In this document: positions 50,401-60,078 of the stretch, piece by piece | Numbering within the stretch: position 1 is the stretch's first letter | Layout: the number at the start of each line of letters is the position of its first letter | The notes under the pieces: model-generated | Database searches by the model: none | Seen by the model: only the letters and a program-made list of their open reading frames with translations | What the model was told of the DNA's origin: nothing | Program-made: the position numbers and the translations under genes | Assembly (NCBI GenBank): GCA_964569385.1 | Contig: CAZMUM010000032.1 | Coordinates: 1 to 62,103 of the forward strand | Source: JAADHX01 sp964569385 | Lineage (GTDB): Bacteria; Actinomycetota; Acidimicrobiia; Acidimicrobiales; Poriferisodalaceae | DNA length: 62,103 bases | Direction: 5' to 3'

Positions 50401-52633
50401 AACGGCACGCGCCCACTCCGATTTTTTATCCTCTATGGCCCAGGTGCATGCCTCGTTCCTAGAGACGGCACAACGCAGTATCGCGGTACTTGGTCAACTT
50501 GGAACTTCGAACGGCTCACTGGATACACCACTGGGCGAAATAGCACCGCTCGCTCCTCCCGCAGCATCGGAGCTTGCTCAGCCAATGGCCCCGCCGGTCG
50601 TCTCGCCGAGAGTCCTCAGCGATGACCTGGCCCCAATCGTGGCGCCGACTCCGATTGACACATCACCGGCGATATCTGTCCCTCAACTAGAGGTTGCTCC
50701 TCAAGCGTCGACTCAACTCGCGCCTGAGGTTCAGTCTGAGGCTCGGGTTGTGGGGGCGGGTGTTGGTGATGTGGAGTCGGTGTTGTTGGGGGTGGTTGCT
50801 GACAAGACGGGTTATCCGGCTGAGATGTTGGCTATGGAGATGGAGCTTGAGGGCGATCTTGGGATTGATTCGATTAAGCGGGTCGAGATTCTGAGTGTGA
50901 TGCAGGATGTTGTTCCGGGGTTGCCTGAGGTGGATACGGCGGTGATGGCTGAGTTGGTGACGCTTGGTCAGATTGTGGAGTACATGAACTCCCAACTTGA
51001 CGGCGAGCCCGTTACTCTAGGCAAAGCCTCCGATGTCGCGTCGACGACGCCTCCATCGCCAAGTCTCGTACCGATCGACGCTACGAGCGACAAGCCCGAA
51101 GTCCAGCTCGAACGATCTGTAACCCGAGCGGTCGAGACACCAGCGTCTGGCACACCGATGCCTGGTCTGCTTGCAGGTCCGGTGGCTGTAACCAACGACT
51201 TTGGCGGAGTGGCCGAGATCGTCGTCGAGCTTCTTAACTCGAGCGACGTCGACGCAACTCTGGTCGATGGTGTCGAGGTATCTGGCTACACCGGGGCAGT
51301 GTTCCTCGGCGGTCTCGCCAACCTGACCAGCGTCGACACCGCGACCGCGATTAACCGGGAAGCTTTCGCCGCCGCTCGCAACTTCGCCGTCTCACGACCG
51401 GCGGGTGGCGGCGTATTCGTGTGCGTCTCCGACCTTGGCGGCAGCTTCGGCTGTGATCGGGTCGATGCCATAGCGGCCTGGTCGGCCGGACCGGTCGCCC
51501 TCGTCCGAACTGCGGCCATTGAGTGGTCCGACGTCGACCTCAAGGCGATCGACATCGAGCGCGGCGGCCAAGATGCGCGCCAGATCGCGGGTCGCATTGT
51601 CGACGAATTGTTAACGGGTGCCACTGGTCTCGAAGTCGGCTTGCCAGCCGCTGGTGGCCGCCTCACGCTCAGATCCGAGCTAACAGCCGTCGAGCCAGGC
51701 CAGACCCCGTTGGCAGCCACCGACGTGATCGTGGTATCGGGCGGAGGTCGCGGCGTCACGGCGGCCACGACAATTCAGCTGGCTGAGAGTTCGGGCGCAA
51801 CGTTCGTGTTGCTCGGGCGCTCGGAACTACAAGACGAACCAACGTCGTGTGTCGACGCCGTCGACGACGCTGCGATCAAGCGAACCCTGCTCGAAGAAGC
51901 CAGGCTGGCGGGTGACGACCTAACACCCCGACAGCTTTCGGCTCAGGTCGATCGGGTGCTTAACAACCGAGAGGTGAGGTCAACCCTCGAAGCCATCGGT
52001 TCCGTCGGCGGGAGCGCTATCTACCGCGCTGTCGACATCACCGACCGGGCCGCGGTTGCGGTGGTACTCACCGAGGTGAGGAGCACCATTGGGCCTATCA
52101 CCGGAGTTGTTCACGGCGCTGGAGTCCTTGCCGACAAGGCCATCGCCGAAAAAACCAACGAACAATTCGATGCGGTGTTCGGTACCAAGGTCGCTGGCCT
52201 CAAGACACTTCTCGACCTAACCATCACCGACAGCTTGAAGCTGCTTTGTTTGTTCTCGTCGGTAGCGGCGCGCACCGGCAATAAGGGTCAGTCCGACTAT
52301 GCGATGGCCAATGAGGTGCTCAACAAAGTAGCGATCGCAGAGCAGGCCCGTCGTGGCCCTGGGTGTGTGGTCAAGGCTCTCGGGTGGGGGCCCTGGGCCG
52401 GCGGCATGGTTTCGCCAGAACTTAAGCGTCACTTCGAATCGATGGGTGTAACACTGATACCGCTCGCCGACGGCGCCAGCATGTTCGTCGACGAGATCGC
52501 AAGCCTCCAGACTGACCAAGTCGAGGTAGTCCTCGGTGGCGGTGTTTTGAGCTCTGGGTCAGCGAATGGTTCCAACCCAACACTGATTCGGCGGACCGAC
52601 GATTCCAGGATTGGCGCGGAAGTTGGCGCGTGA
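47408..52633 (+). CDS. pfaA: PfaA-like lipid synthase: KS-AT-ACP-KR
   Basis: Encodes 1741 residues. Ketosynthase (about 10-470) has C211 in DAACASSF, H346 in EAHGTGT and H387 in GHTKAAAG, so it is active. Acyltransferase (about 570-880) has VFPGQGSQYLS and S676 in GHSFGE. A Pro-rich linker follows, then one ACP (about 1115-1200) with the pantetheine Ser at 1155 in LGIDSIKRVEIL. The ketoreductase (about 1430-1700) has VSGGGRGVTAATTIQLA, S1618 in FSSVAARTG and Y1631 in DYAMAN. PUFA synthases usually have several tandem ACPs; here there is one. The ACP stretch uses almost only G/T-ending codons, unlike the rest. No phosphopantetheinyl transferase gene is in the window. A GTGA overlap couples it to the next gene. 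Confidence 0.93.
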   Translation: MPLSLNEPRPPIAVVGVSALFPGSVDSTGYWADILAGTDQMSDIPPTHWLIDDHFDSDMAAVDKTYGRRGGFLDPVELDVMGFGIPPVAVPSTDTAQLLALIVAQRVLDDATRGQFNELDRTRASVILGVTSGQELLGAMASRMNRPMWLQGMRRAGVAEDVAVAACDQIADLHPEWTEATFPGLLGNVVAGRIANRLDLGGTNCVTDAACASSFSAISMGVNELYLGDSDLVIAGGVDTMNDIFMYMCFSKTPALSPTEDIRPFSDQADGTMLGEGIGMVALKRLADAERDGNHIYCTINGVGASSDGRSKSVYAPVSAGQARAINNTYAKTNYGPDTVELVEAHGTGTVAGDAAEFGGLDLAFGETDRSERQWCALGSVKSQIGHTKAAAGAAGLIKVIMALNHKVLPQTAKIETPNPQLNLEESAFYLNTESRPWVRGSSHERRSSVSSFGFGGSNFHITLAEYTGPGPRAPRLRTSDSELVVLCANSGDEILTQARRYIEASTLDGYLSWLARSSQVAYDATANYRLAIVATDEADLVTKLATAVELLEANSTESFSTPTQIHFGVGARSGDVAFVFPGQGSQYLSMGADLAMSFGEAMAAWDMAADLPWAGEPLHEVVFPRPVFDDVGRAGHLDRLTATEWAQPAIGTASLALLRMLRLIGVNAAHTCGHSFGEITALHAAGVLTEVDMLRVASRRGELMADAAKTPGTMLAVARSIDEVQGLVDRSGASVVVANHNTPTQVVLSGTIDEITKIEEFLRDEGVTSKRLKVATAFHSPVVSGASESFTEFLADIDFVAPEIDVYANQTAAPYPADPDEIRSQLGSQLANPVRFVDLIEEMYSSGARIFVEVGPSTTATGLVAKILGDRDHRIVALDRPSRPGLGAFHDGIGQLVAAGAEMDLGPLWNEYAEPPNPHEVERPVLTMSIGGANYGRPYPPQDLTELAPPNAISPPEPTNLVQTDRPLPPNMAPQPDPQLRDSNAEVLAAYEAIQAQTARAHSDFLSSMAQVHASFLETAQRSIAVLGQLGTSNGSLDTPLGEIAPLAPPAASELAQPMAPPVVSPRVLSDDLAPIVAPTPIDTSPAISVPQLEVAPQASTQLAPEVQSEARVVGAGVGDVESVLLGVVADKTGYPAEMLAMEMELEGDLGIDSIKRVEILSVMQDVVPGLPEVDTAVMAELVTLGQIVEYMNSQLDGEPVTLGKASDVASTTPPSPSLVPIDATSDKPEVQLERSVTRAVETPASGTPMPGLLAGPVAVTNDFGGVAEIVVELLNSSDVDATLVDGVEVSGYTGAVFLGGLANLTSVDTATAINREAFAAARNFAVSRPAGGGVFVCVSDLGGSFGCDRVDAIAAWSAGPVALVRTAAIEWSDVDLKAIDIERGGQDARQIAGRIVDELLTGATGLEVGLPAAGGRLTLRSELTAVEPGQTPLAATDVIVVSGGGRGVTAATTIQLAESSGATFVLLGRSELQDEPTSCVDAVDDAAIKRTLLEEARLAGDDLTPRQLSAQVDRVLNNREVRSTLEAIGSVGGSAIYRAVDITDRAAVAVVLTEVRSTIGPITGVVHGAGVLADKAIAEKTNEQFDAVFGTKVAGLKTLLDLTITDSLKLLCLFSSVAARTGNKGQSDYAMANEVLNKVAIAEQARRGPGCVVKALGWGPWAGGMVSPELKRHFESMGVTLIPLADGASMFVDEIASLQTDQVEVVLGGGVLSSGSANGSNPTLIRRTDDSRIGAEVGA

Positions 52634-55600
52634 AGAGCTTCGAACCCATCGCGGTAGTTGGGCGGGCTTGCCTACTTCCGGGTGCTAACTCGCCCGCGGA
52701 GTTGTGGGAGGCCGTGGCGGCTGGCCGCGATCTAGTCACCTCGGTGCCGAATGGGCGGTGGGGCCTGGCCGCCGACGATGCGATCTGCGCCAATCCAGAC
52801 GACTGCGCCGACCGCACTTGGTCCGACCGCGGGGGTTACATCGACGGCTTCGATGCGTTGTTCGACCCGAGCGGTTTCGGTGTGCCTGAGGACGAGGTTC
52901 GCAGCCTCGACCCTGTGTTCCAGTGGACGTTCCACACCGCCCGCGAGGCTCTACGAGATGCTGGTTACAGCGGCGCCGATATGGGCAGCACCGGAGCGGT
53001 GTTCGGAAATCTGTCGTTCCCGTCGGCTGGAATGGCTGCCCTCACCCAGGCCACTCTGGTTAACGGCGTCGCCGGCTTCGACAAAGAGATCGACACGGCC
53101 GGTCTTGAGCCTCGCGACCGCTTCATGTCCGGGCTACCCGCTCTGATGCTCGAGCGCGCCCTTGGGCTGGGCACCGGTGCGACTGCTCTCGATGCGGCGT
53201 GCGCCAGCAGCCTCTATGCCATCAAACTGGCCTGCGATCGGCTCCACGACGGCGACGCCGACCTCATGCTCGCTGGAGCTGTCAACTGTGCCGACATCCT
53301 CTGTATCCATCTGGGGTTCGCGGCGCTGAAGGCGCTCAGCCGCACTGGACGTTCTAGGCCATTTCACGAGGATGCCGATGGCCTGGTTCCGGCCGAGGGT
53401 TGTGCGTTCGTGGCACTGCGACGACTCAGCGACGCGGTTCGCGACGGCGACACCATCCACGGGGTCATCCGTGGCGTTGGTCTTTCGAACGACGGCCGTG
53501 GCCGCGCCATGCTCGTGCCGTCAAGTGCTGGGCAGGAACGAGCGATTTCCCAGGCTTTCGAGATGTCTGAGCTATCACCAAACGATGTATCGCTCATTGA
53601 GTGCCACGCGACGGGCACTCAGGTCGGTGACGGCACCGAGATCGAGTCATCGGCCGCGGTCTATGGACCGTGCAGCGACCTACCAATTGGCTCGTTGAAG
53701 TCGAACCTTGGCCATTTGATCACTGCCGCAGGGGTGGCCGGTCTCATCAAGGTCATGGAGGCAATGGCGCACGAGATCAGACCTCGAACTCTGCATGTCG
53801 ATAAACCACATCCGTCGATGGCGGGCTCGCCATTTCGTCTTCTGCAAGACAACGAGCCATGGGATCGTGTCGCCACCTCAGACGGCGTGCTGCGAGCGGG
53901 TGTATCTGCGTTCGGGTTCGGCGGAAACAACGCCCACCTGATCGTCGAAGAACCGGGCGAACCGGCGAAACTGGCAACCCTCGATCCGCCAGCGGGTGAT
54001 CGTGCAGGCGACGAGCCAATCGCGATCGTCGGCTTGGGGATTGCGGCCGCGGGAGCCAGCGACCGAGCGGCGTTCGCCAGAGCCCTCCGCACGACGACTC
54101 CAGAACTCGACCTCGATGGAATGGGCTCGATGGGCCATATCGAGTTGGCAATGCGGCGCCAGAAGTTCCCACCGAACGACCTGGCTAAAACCCTTCCCCA
54201 GCAACTGGCGATGCTACAAGTAACCGATGAGGCCCTCGCCGACGCCGGCGAGGTCCCTCGGGCCACCACCGGCGTTTACGTCGGAATGGGAACCGATCCG
54301 GAGGCGGCCCGTTTTGGGTTGCGTTGGCGTATCGCGACTCTTGGTCGACAGTGGGGGGCCTCCGACGAGTGGATTAGCGACGCCAGGGACCTCATCGGAC
54401 CGGTTCTCGATGCTCCAGCGGTGCTTGGGTCGATGCCGAATATTGTGGCCAATCGCCTCAACAGTCAGTTCGATCTGGCCGGTCCGTCATTCGCGGTCAG
54501 TTCCGAGGAGCGCAGCGGGCTTGATGCAGTAACGCTGGCGGCCCGGGCCCTTCGTCACGGCGAGATTGATGCTGCGTTGGTCGGTGCTGTCGATATGTGC
54601 TGCGACCCGGTTCACCGAAGTGTAGCGGCCACGGTGCTGGGGTCCGATCGCCAAATACCTGGCGATGCCGCGGTAATGTTGGTGCTCAAGCGATTGAGTG
54701 ATGCCGAGCGCGACGGCGACAAGGTCTACGCAATCGTGTCGGCTGGCCACAACTCTGCGGGCAGCCAGAGCCCAAATGGCGCTAGCGACGCGAGTTCGGG
54801 TCCGGACCGCGCCGACCTTCGGCTTGGGTTCGGCCCGCATTCCGACAACCTCACGTTGCTGTTCGGGCACTCACACGCGGCCTCTTCTCTGGTCCACATC
54901 GCCGCCGCGGCGTTATGCCTGCACGAACGAGTAAGGCCCGGTGGAGCACCGCTGTTGGCTTCTAACCCTGGTAGTGGGTCTGGCCTTGGGGTCGGGCTCG
55001 GGCCCCGAACCGCTGAGGTTGTAGTCGATGCGATGGACGGCCTCGGCTCACGGTCGGTCTATCTGGCTGAGGCGTCAGGTCATCGAGCAGCCTGCAGCGG
55101 CCAGTCGCGCCGGGTTCATGTGTTCAGCGGGAGTAGCCCGACTGACGTTGTGGAGGCGCTGGACACGCATCGCGAGTCCACGTCTGGCTCAGACCCTGCT
55201 CGGCTGGTCATCGTGGCCGCCGACGACGAACAGTTCGCGAGGCGTGCTCAGCGGGCCCGCCGTCACATCATCGAGGGTCAACCTCCAGGTGAGGGTGTTC
55301 ATTATCGGGCGGCGCCCGTAGTAGGCGAGATGGCCTTCGTCTTCACCGCTGCTGGAGTTGCCTACGGCGGTGCAGGTGCCGAACTGGTTCGAGCGATGCC
55401 AGAACTGGTTGATGCAGTGTCCAGCGTGTTCCCGCTCGGCGAGGCTTCAGGGTGGTTGTTCTCGGCCGAACCAACTGATCCGTCCCCCGATGATTTCCTC
55501 TGGGGCACGGCCCTAGTCAGCCAAGCTCACGCGTGCCTCACCCGCGACCTGTTAGGGCTCAAGCCAACGGCCGCCATCGGCTACTCGTCTGGTGAGAGCA

Positions 55601-58600
55601 ACAGCTTGTTCGCATTTGGCGTCTGGTCCGACATGGCTGCCATGCGCCAAGACATCGACTCATGTCAGATGATGACCTCCCAGCTTGGCGGCAGTTTCAA
55701 CGCCATTGCTCGAGCTTGGGGAGTCGACCAAGCATCCTGGGCCGTTTGGAACGCTTTGGCACCGGTCGACGACGTTCGGCTCGCCGTAACAGCCGAACCG
55801 CGAGTGCATCTGGCCATCATCAACACACACGACGATGTCGTGATAGCGGGCGACGCCGAGGCCTGCCAGCGGGTGGTCTCGGTAATCGGGCAGACGCGCT
55901 GTGTCAAGGTCGACTACAACCTTGCGTGCCATGTACCTGAGGTGGCCGCGGCTTTTCACGACGACTGGGTCGATGTTCATACTCGTCGGGTCGAAGCCGT
56001 GCCCGAGGTTCGCTTTTACTCCAACGGAGCCAATGGCGCGTACAAGGTGACAACTGAGGCGTGTGCGTCAGTTATCACCGCCCAGGCTGAGGCCACCATC
56101 GATTTTCCTGCGACCATCGAAGCCGCGTACGCCGATGGAGTGCGGATCTTTGTCGAACATGGCCCGGCAGGTGCATGCACCAACTTCATCAACAAGATTC
56201 TTGCCGGCCGGGAGTTTGTGGCGGTGCAGCTCGACCGGAAGGGTCGGGGTCTCGACCAAGTCTTCGATGCTGCGGCCGCCTTGCTCGCCGCCGGGGTCGA
56301 CGTCGATATCGAGGCGTTGATCGAGCGCCTGTCCGAGCCCGAGGCAGGGGCAGGGAACGCACCCGCCGATTCTGCTGGTGCCGATCACGTTCTGAGGTTT
56401 CCTGCTCACCGCGAGCCGGTCAGGCTCCCACCCTTGGGCGGACAGACAATGGATCCGGCGCCGACATTGCCCCCAGTACGTTTGCCTGATGCCGCCGGAC
56501 CTCATCGAGTCGATGCCAGCACCGTGATCGATCTCGATTTGAGAGAGGTCGAGGCGTCGCCGACCGAAGCTGACCGCACCCCCGAGGTGGTGCCCGCAGC
56601 GTTAGCCGAGTCAAGTCACGGGGTCGGCGTTGCGGCGACGATGGAGCGACACATGGCATCGACCCTGGCGATCCACGAGTCGTTTGTCGACCAACAGATC
56701 GCGATTCACGAGCAGTTCCTGAACGTGAGAGCTTCAGCGTTCGGCGGTGTGGCGAGCGCAGCCGCCATTGTCGACCTGCCCGCTAGCCACGCGCTGCTCG
56801 GGCCCGACGTCGACGACCGTTCCGGGCAAGATCGGGCCACACTCAACCCCACCGGACCATCCTGGAGCCGCGCCGAGCTCAAGATCCATTCGTCAGGCAA
56901 GATCTCCGAGCTGTTCGGCCCGATTTTCGAGCCCCAAGATCACTACGCCATCCAGTGCCGCATGCCCGAGCCGCCGTTGTTGCTGGCCGATCGAGTCGTT
57001 GGTCTCGACGCCGAGGCCGGGGTGCTGGGTACGGGCACAATCTGGACCGAAACCGACATTGCGGCCGACTCTTGGTACTTGAACGACGGCTTCATGCCGG
57101 CCGGATTCATGATCGAGTCAGGCCAGGCCGATCTGCTGCTGATCAGCTACATGGGGATCGACCTTCTGAACCGAGGCGAGCGGGCTTACCGCTTGCTTGG
57201 CTGCACGCTCACCTACCACGGCGACCTCCCAACAGCCGGCGACACGCTCGAGTACGAGATTCGTATCACCGGGCACGCAAATCTCGGCGATATTCGGCTG
57301 TTCTTCTTTGAGTACGACTGCATTGTCAACGGCGAGCGAAGGCTCACGGTGCGCGACGGTCAGGCCGGCTTCTTTAGTGGCAACGAACTGGCCGAGGCGC
57401 TCGGCGTGTTGTGGTCGCCGACCGACGGCGTTGGCGACCTCGACGCTGACGCAAGGGTCGACGGTCCGGCTGTTGCTTGCACCAAGTCGAGTTTCAGCCG
57501 AGCCGATCTTGTGGCCTTTGGTCAAGGGCGAGTCCGAGACTGTTTCGGGCCCGGTTACGAGTGGACTCACACTCATACTCGAACGCCCAAGATCCAGTCA
57601 GGCGACCGGCTGTTCATCGATGAAGTCACCGAGTTCGACGTTGTGGGCGGTCTATGGGGTCGCGGATTCATGCGTTGCGAGACCACCATCGATCCAGACT
57701 CCTGGTTCTTCGAGGGTCACTTCAAGAACGACCCGTGTATGCCTGGCAACTTCATGGTCGAGGCCTGCATCCAGGCCTTGTCGTTTTACCTGACGGCTCT
57801 TGGTCACACCACTCGCCGCGACGGCTGGCGCTTCCAGCCTCTGACGGACCAACCATTCGACCTAAAATGTCGAGGCGAGATCAATCCGCAGACTCAACAC
57901 GTCGCCTATGAGATATACGTCGAGGAAGTTTGGGACGGTCCGCACCCGACGGTCATCGCCGATGTGGTCGGGTTTGTCGACGGTAAGCCCGCGTTTCATG
58001 CCCACCGTCTTGGTGTCGAACTCGTCCCTAGTTGGCCGCTGACTTCGATGCCGGAGTTGGTCGCGACCTCGACCGTCGACTCAGTGGTGGTTGCCGTAGA
58101 TGGTGATGGCTTTGAGTTCGACTGGAAGGCGATGCTGTCGTGCGCTTGGGGTAAGCCATCGGAAGCGTTCGGGTCGATGTATGAGGTCTTCGACGGTGTT
58201 CGACGCTCGCCTCGACTGCCTGGCCCTCCGTATCACTTCATCAGTCGAGTGGTCAGTATCGACGGCGAGGTTGGCCAATGCCAGGCCGGAATGGAGATCG
58301 TCTGCGAATACGACATCCCCGCCGATGCTTGGTACTTCGACCAAAACGGAACCGAAGTCATGCCGTTTGCAGTGCTACTCGAGGCTGCGCTTCAACCATG
58401 TGGCTGGGTGGCCTCGGCTGTGGGGTCGGCGGTCGAGGTCGACGACGACCTCCTGTTCCGCAACCTCGACGGCACCGGCACCGTGCTCAGCGAACTGACC
58501 CGAACCTCGGGTGTGCTCACCACCAAAGTGAAGCTGACGAGTGTTTCGCGAGCAGGCGGGATGATCATCGAGGGCTTCGAAGTCGAGTGCTGGCTCGGCG

Positions 58601-60078
58601 ACCGTCCGGTGTACGAGATGACGACCGTATTCGGATTCTTCCCACCAGAGGCGTTCGAGGATCAGGTCGGCCTCAAGGTCGACACGGCTCATGAGGCGCA
58701 GCTCGACCGTGGATCGGTAGATTTGGTCGACCTCACCGTCCGTCCTGGTCGGTTCTGCGACGGCACGCTTCGTCTTGCTGGCCCGATGTTGCTGATGCTC
58801 GACCGTGCCGCGGTGATGCCAGATGGCGGCGAGGCCGGTCTCGGCGTCGTTGTGGGCGAGAAGGATGTCGACATCACCGAGTGGTTCTTCAAGGCCCACT
58901 TCTTCGGAGATCCGGTGCAGCCAGGCTCACTGGGAATTGAAGCACTGCTTCAGCTTCTCCAGTTCTACCTGATCGACAGTGGTGTCGCCGACGCCTTCGA
59001 GTCGCCTCGGTTCGAACCGATCTCGATTGGTTCTCCACTCACTTGGAAGTACCGCGGGCAGGTGACTCCCAAGAACCGTCTGATCACATCGGTCATGGAG
59101 ATCACCGAGGTTGGCGCCGACGAGGCCGGTCCGTTTGTGGTCGGCAAGGGTTCGTTGTGGTGCGACGGTCTGCGGATCTACGAAGTAGAGGACATGGCCA
59201 TGCGGGTCGTGAATGGCGCCCCCACCGCTGATGCTGAGAGTCTGCCAACATCGGAGTCCACGATTCTTGTCGATGCGTCGACGCACCCCCATCTCGTCGA
59301 TCATTCGATCGGTGGGCACGATTCGGCTCCGGTCGCCGTTGTTCCTGTCGCTTACGCCATCGAATGGTTCGCTAGGGCGGCCGAAGATCACTCGGCAAGC
59401 TTTCATCAGGCCATGCGAGTTGTTGAGCTAACCGACATCAGGGTCCTAAGCGGAGTTTCCATCAGCGACTTCGCCAACGGCGGCGGCACTGAGTTGAAGC
59501 TGTCGGCGCACACGACCGAGGTCAGCGCAGATGGCGTTCGTGTCGATCTTCGGCTAGTCAGCTCCGAGACCGGCCGACCGCACTATTCGTGCTCAGCGCT
59601 GCTTGGTGAAGCCGGCTTTGAAGAACTTCAGGGTGTCGAGGGTTTACGCCTAGATTCCGACGCCGAACACATCGCGGATCCCTATGCCGAGGACGTCTTG
59701 TTCCACGGACCGCGGTTCCAGGTTCTCGGGGCTGGGGTTGAGCTTGCAGAGTCGGGAGCGCGGGCCCGTGTTGGTGGAGTCCTCGATCGTGGCTGGAGCG
59801 AGGAGCCTTGGCAAACAGATGTGGCCATGTTCGACGGTGCCCTTCAGCTTGCGCTCCTGTCGACCAACTTTGTGCTCGGAGGGCCGTCACTGCCAACGTC
59901 GATTCGTTCGATCAAGTTCAGCGCGGCGCCGCTACCCGGACTCGCCGACGCGGCATTGGTCGTCGAATCGTCCACCGCCACCAAGGTAATTAGCGATGTG
60001 TCTTTGAGCCGCCACGGATTGGTCGTCGCAGAACTCATCGGCATCGAGACGCACAAGTTGACTCGACACCGACTCTGA
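52630..60078 (+). CDS. pfaC: PfaC-like lipid synthase: KS-CLF-AT-DH-DH-DH
   Basis: Encodes 2482 residues. Active KS (about 1-440): C191 in DAACASSL, H326, H362. Chain-length factor (about 460-880) lacks the Cys, with SSEERSG instead. Acyltransferase (about 900-1230) has S986 in GYSSGES and NLACHVPE. A linker follows, then two FabA-like dehydratase units: the first (about 1430-1790) with H1697 in FEGHFKNDPCMPG, the second (about 1820-2190) with H2090 in FKAHFFGDPVQPG. The last 270 residues form a polyketide-type dehydratase with H2225 in DHSIGGHDSAP and D2402 in AMFDGALQLAL. Together with PfaA and PfaD it could build a polyunsaturated or otherwise modified long chain. Having AT and a polyketide-type DH on this subunit is a notable variant; the product is unknown. 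Confidence 0.92.
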   Translation: MKSFEPIAVVGRACLLPGANSPAELWEAVAAGRDLVTSVPNGRWGLAADDAICANPDDCADRTWSDRGGYIDGFDALFDPSGFGVPEDEVRSLDPVFQWTFHTAREALRDAGYSGADMGSTGAVFGNLSFPSAGMAALTQATLVNGVAGFDKEIDTAGLEPRDRFMSGLPALMLERALGLGTGATALDAACASSLYAIKLACDRLHDGDADLMLAGAVNCADILCIHLGFAALKALSRTGRSRPFHEDADGLVPAEGCAFVALRRLSDAVRDGDTIHGVIRGVGLSNDGRGRAMLVPSSAGQERAISQAFEMSELSPNDVSLIECHATGTQVGDGTEIESSAAVYGPCSDLPIGSLKSNLGHLITAAGVAGLIKVMEAMAHEIRPRTLHVDKPHPSMAGSPFRLLQDNEPWDRVATSDGVLRAGVSAFGFGGNNAHLIVEEPGEPAKLATLDPPAGDRAGDEPIAIVGLGIAAAGASDRAAFARALRTTTPELDLDGMGSMGHIELAMRRQKFPPNDLAKTLPQQLAMLQVTDEALADAGEVPRATTGVYVGMGTDPEAARFGLRWRIATLGRQWGASDEWISDARDLIGPVLDAPAVLGSMPNIVANRLNSQFDLAGPSFAVSSEERSGLDAVTLAARALRHGEIDAALVGAVDMCCDPVHRSVAATVLGSDRQIPGDAAVMLVLKRLSDAERDGDKVYAIVSAGHNSAGSQSPNGASDASSGPDRADLRLGFGPHSDNLTLLFGHSHAASSLVHIAAAALCLHERVRPGGAPLLASNPGSGSGLGVGLGPRTAEVVVDAMDGLGSRSVYLAEASGHRAACSGQSRRVHVFSGSSPTDVVEALDTHRESTSGSDPARLVIVAADDEQFARRAQRARRHIIEGQPPGEGVHYRAAPVVGEMAFVFTAAGVAYGGAGAELVRAMPELVDAVSSVFPLGEASGWLFSAEPTDPSPDDFLWGTALVSQAHACLTRDLLGLKPTAAIGYSSGESNSLFAFGVWSDMAAMRQDIDSCQMMTSQLGGSFNAIARAWGVDQASWAVWNALAPVDDVRLAVTAEPRVHLAIINTHDDVVIAGDAEACQRVVSVIGQTRCVKVDYNLACHVPEVAAAFHDDWVDVHTRRVEAVPEVRFYSNGANGAYKVTTEACASVITAQAEATIDFPATIEAAYADGVRIFVEHGPAGACTNFINKILAGREFVAVQLDRKGRGLDQVFDAAAALLAAGVDVDIEALIERLSEPEAGAGNAPADSAGADHVLRFPAHREPVRLPPLGGQTMDPAPTLPPVRLPDAAGPHRVDASTVIDLDLREVEASPTEADRTPEVVPAALAESSHGVGVAATMERHMASTLAIHESFVDQQIAIHEQFLNVRASAFGGVASAAAIVDLPASHALLGPDVDDRSGQDRATLNPTGPSWSRAELKIHSSGKISELFGPIFEPQDHYAIQCRMPEPPLLLADRVVGLDAEAGVLGTGTIWTETDIAADSWYLNDGFMPAGFMIESGQADLLLISYMGIDLLNRGERAYRLLGCTLTYHGDLPTAGDTLEYEIRITGHANLGDIRLFFFEYDCIVNGERRLTVRDGQAGFFSGNELAEALGVLWSPTDGVGDLDADARVDGPAVACTKSSFSRADLVAFGQGRVRDCFGPGYEWTHTHTRTPKIQSGDRLFIDEVTEFDVVGGLWGRGFMRCETTIDPDSWFFEGHFKNDPCMPGNFMVEACIQALSFYLTALGHTTRRDGWRFQPLTDQPFDLKCRGEINPQTQHVAYEIYVEEVWDGPHPTVIADVVGFVDGKPAFHAHRLGVELVPSWPLTSMPELVATSTVDSVVVAVDGDGFEFDWKAMLSCAWGKPSEAFGSMYEVFDGVRRSPRLPGPPYHFISRVVSIDGEVGQCQAGMEIVCEYDIPADAWYFDQNGTEVMPFAVLLEAALQPCGWVASAVGSAVEVDDDLLFRNLDGTGTVLSELTRTSGVLTTKVKLTSVSRAGGMIIEGFEVECWLGDRPVYEMTTVFGFFPPEAFEDQVGLKVDTAHEAQLDRGSVDLVDLTVRPGRFCDGTLRLAGPMLLMLDRAAVMPDGGEAGLGVVVGEKDVDITEWFFKAHFFGDPVQPGSLGIEALLQLLQFYLIDSGVADAFESPRFEPISIGSPLTWKYRGQVTPKNRLITSVMEITEVGADEAGPFVVGKGSLWCDGLRIYEVEDMAMRVVNGAPTADAESLPTSESTILVDASTHPHLVDHSIGGHDSAPVAVVPVAYAIEWFARAAEDHSASFHQAMRVVELTDIRVLSGVSISDFANGGGTELKLSAHTTEVSADGVRVDLRLVSSETGRPHYSCSALLGEAGFEELQGVEGLRLDSDAEHIADPYAEDVLFHGPRFQVLGAGVELAESGARARVGGVLDRGWSEEPWQTDVAMFDGALQLALLSTNFVLGGPSLPTSIRSIKFSAAPLPGLADAALVVESSTATKVISDVSLSRHGLVVAELIGIETHKLTRHRL

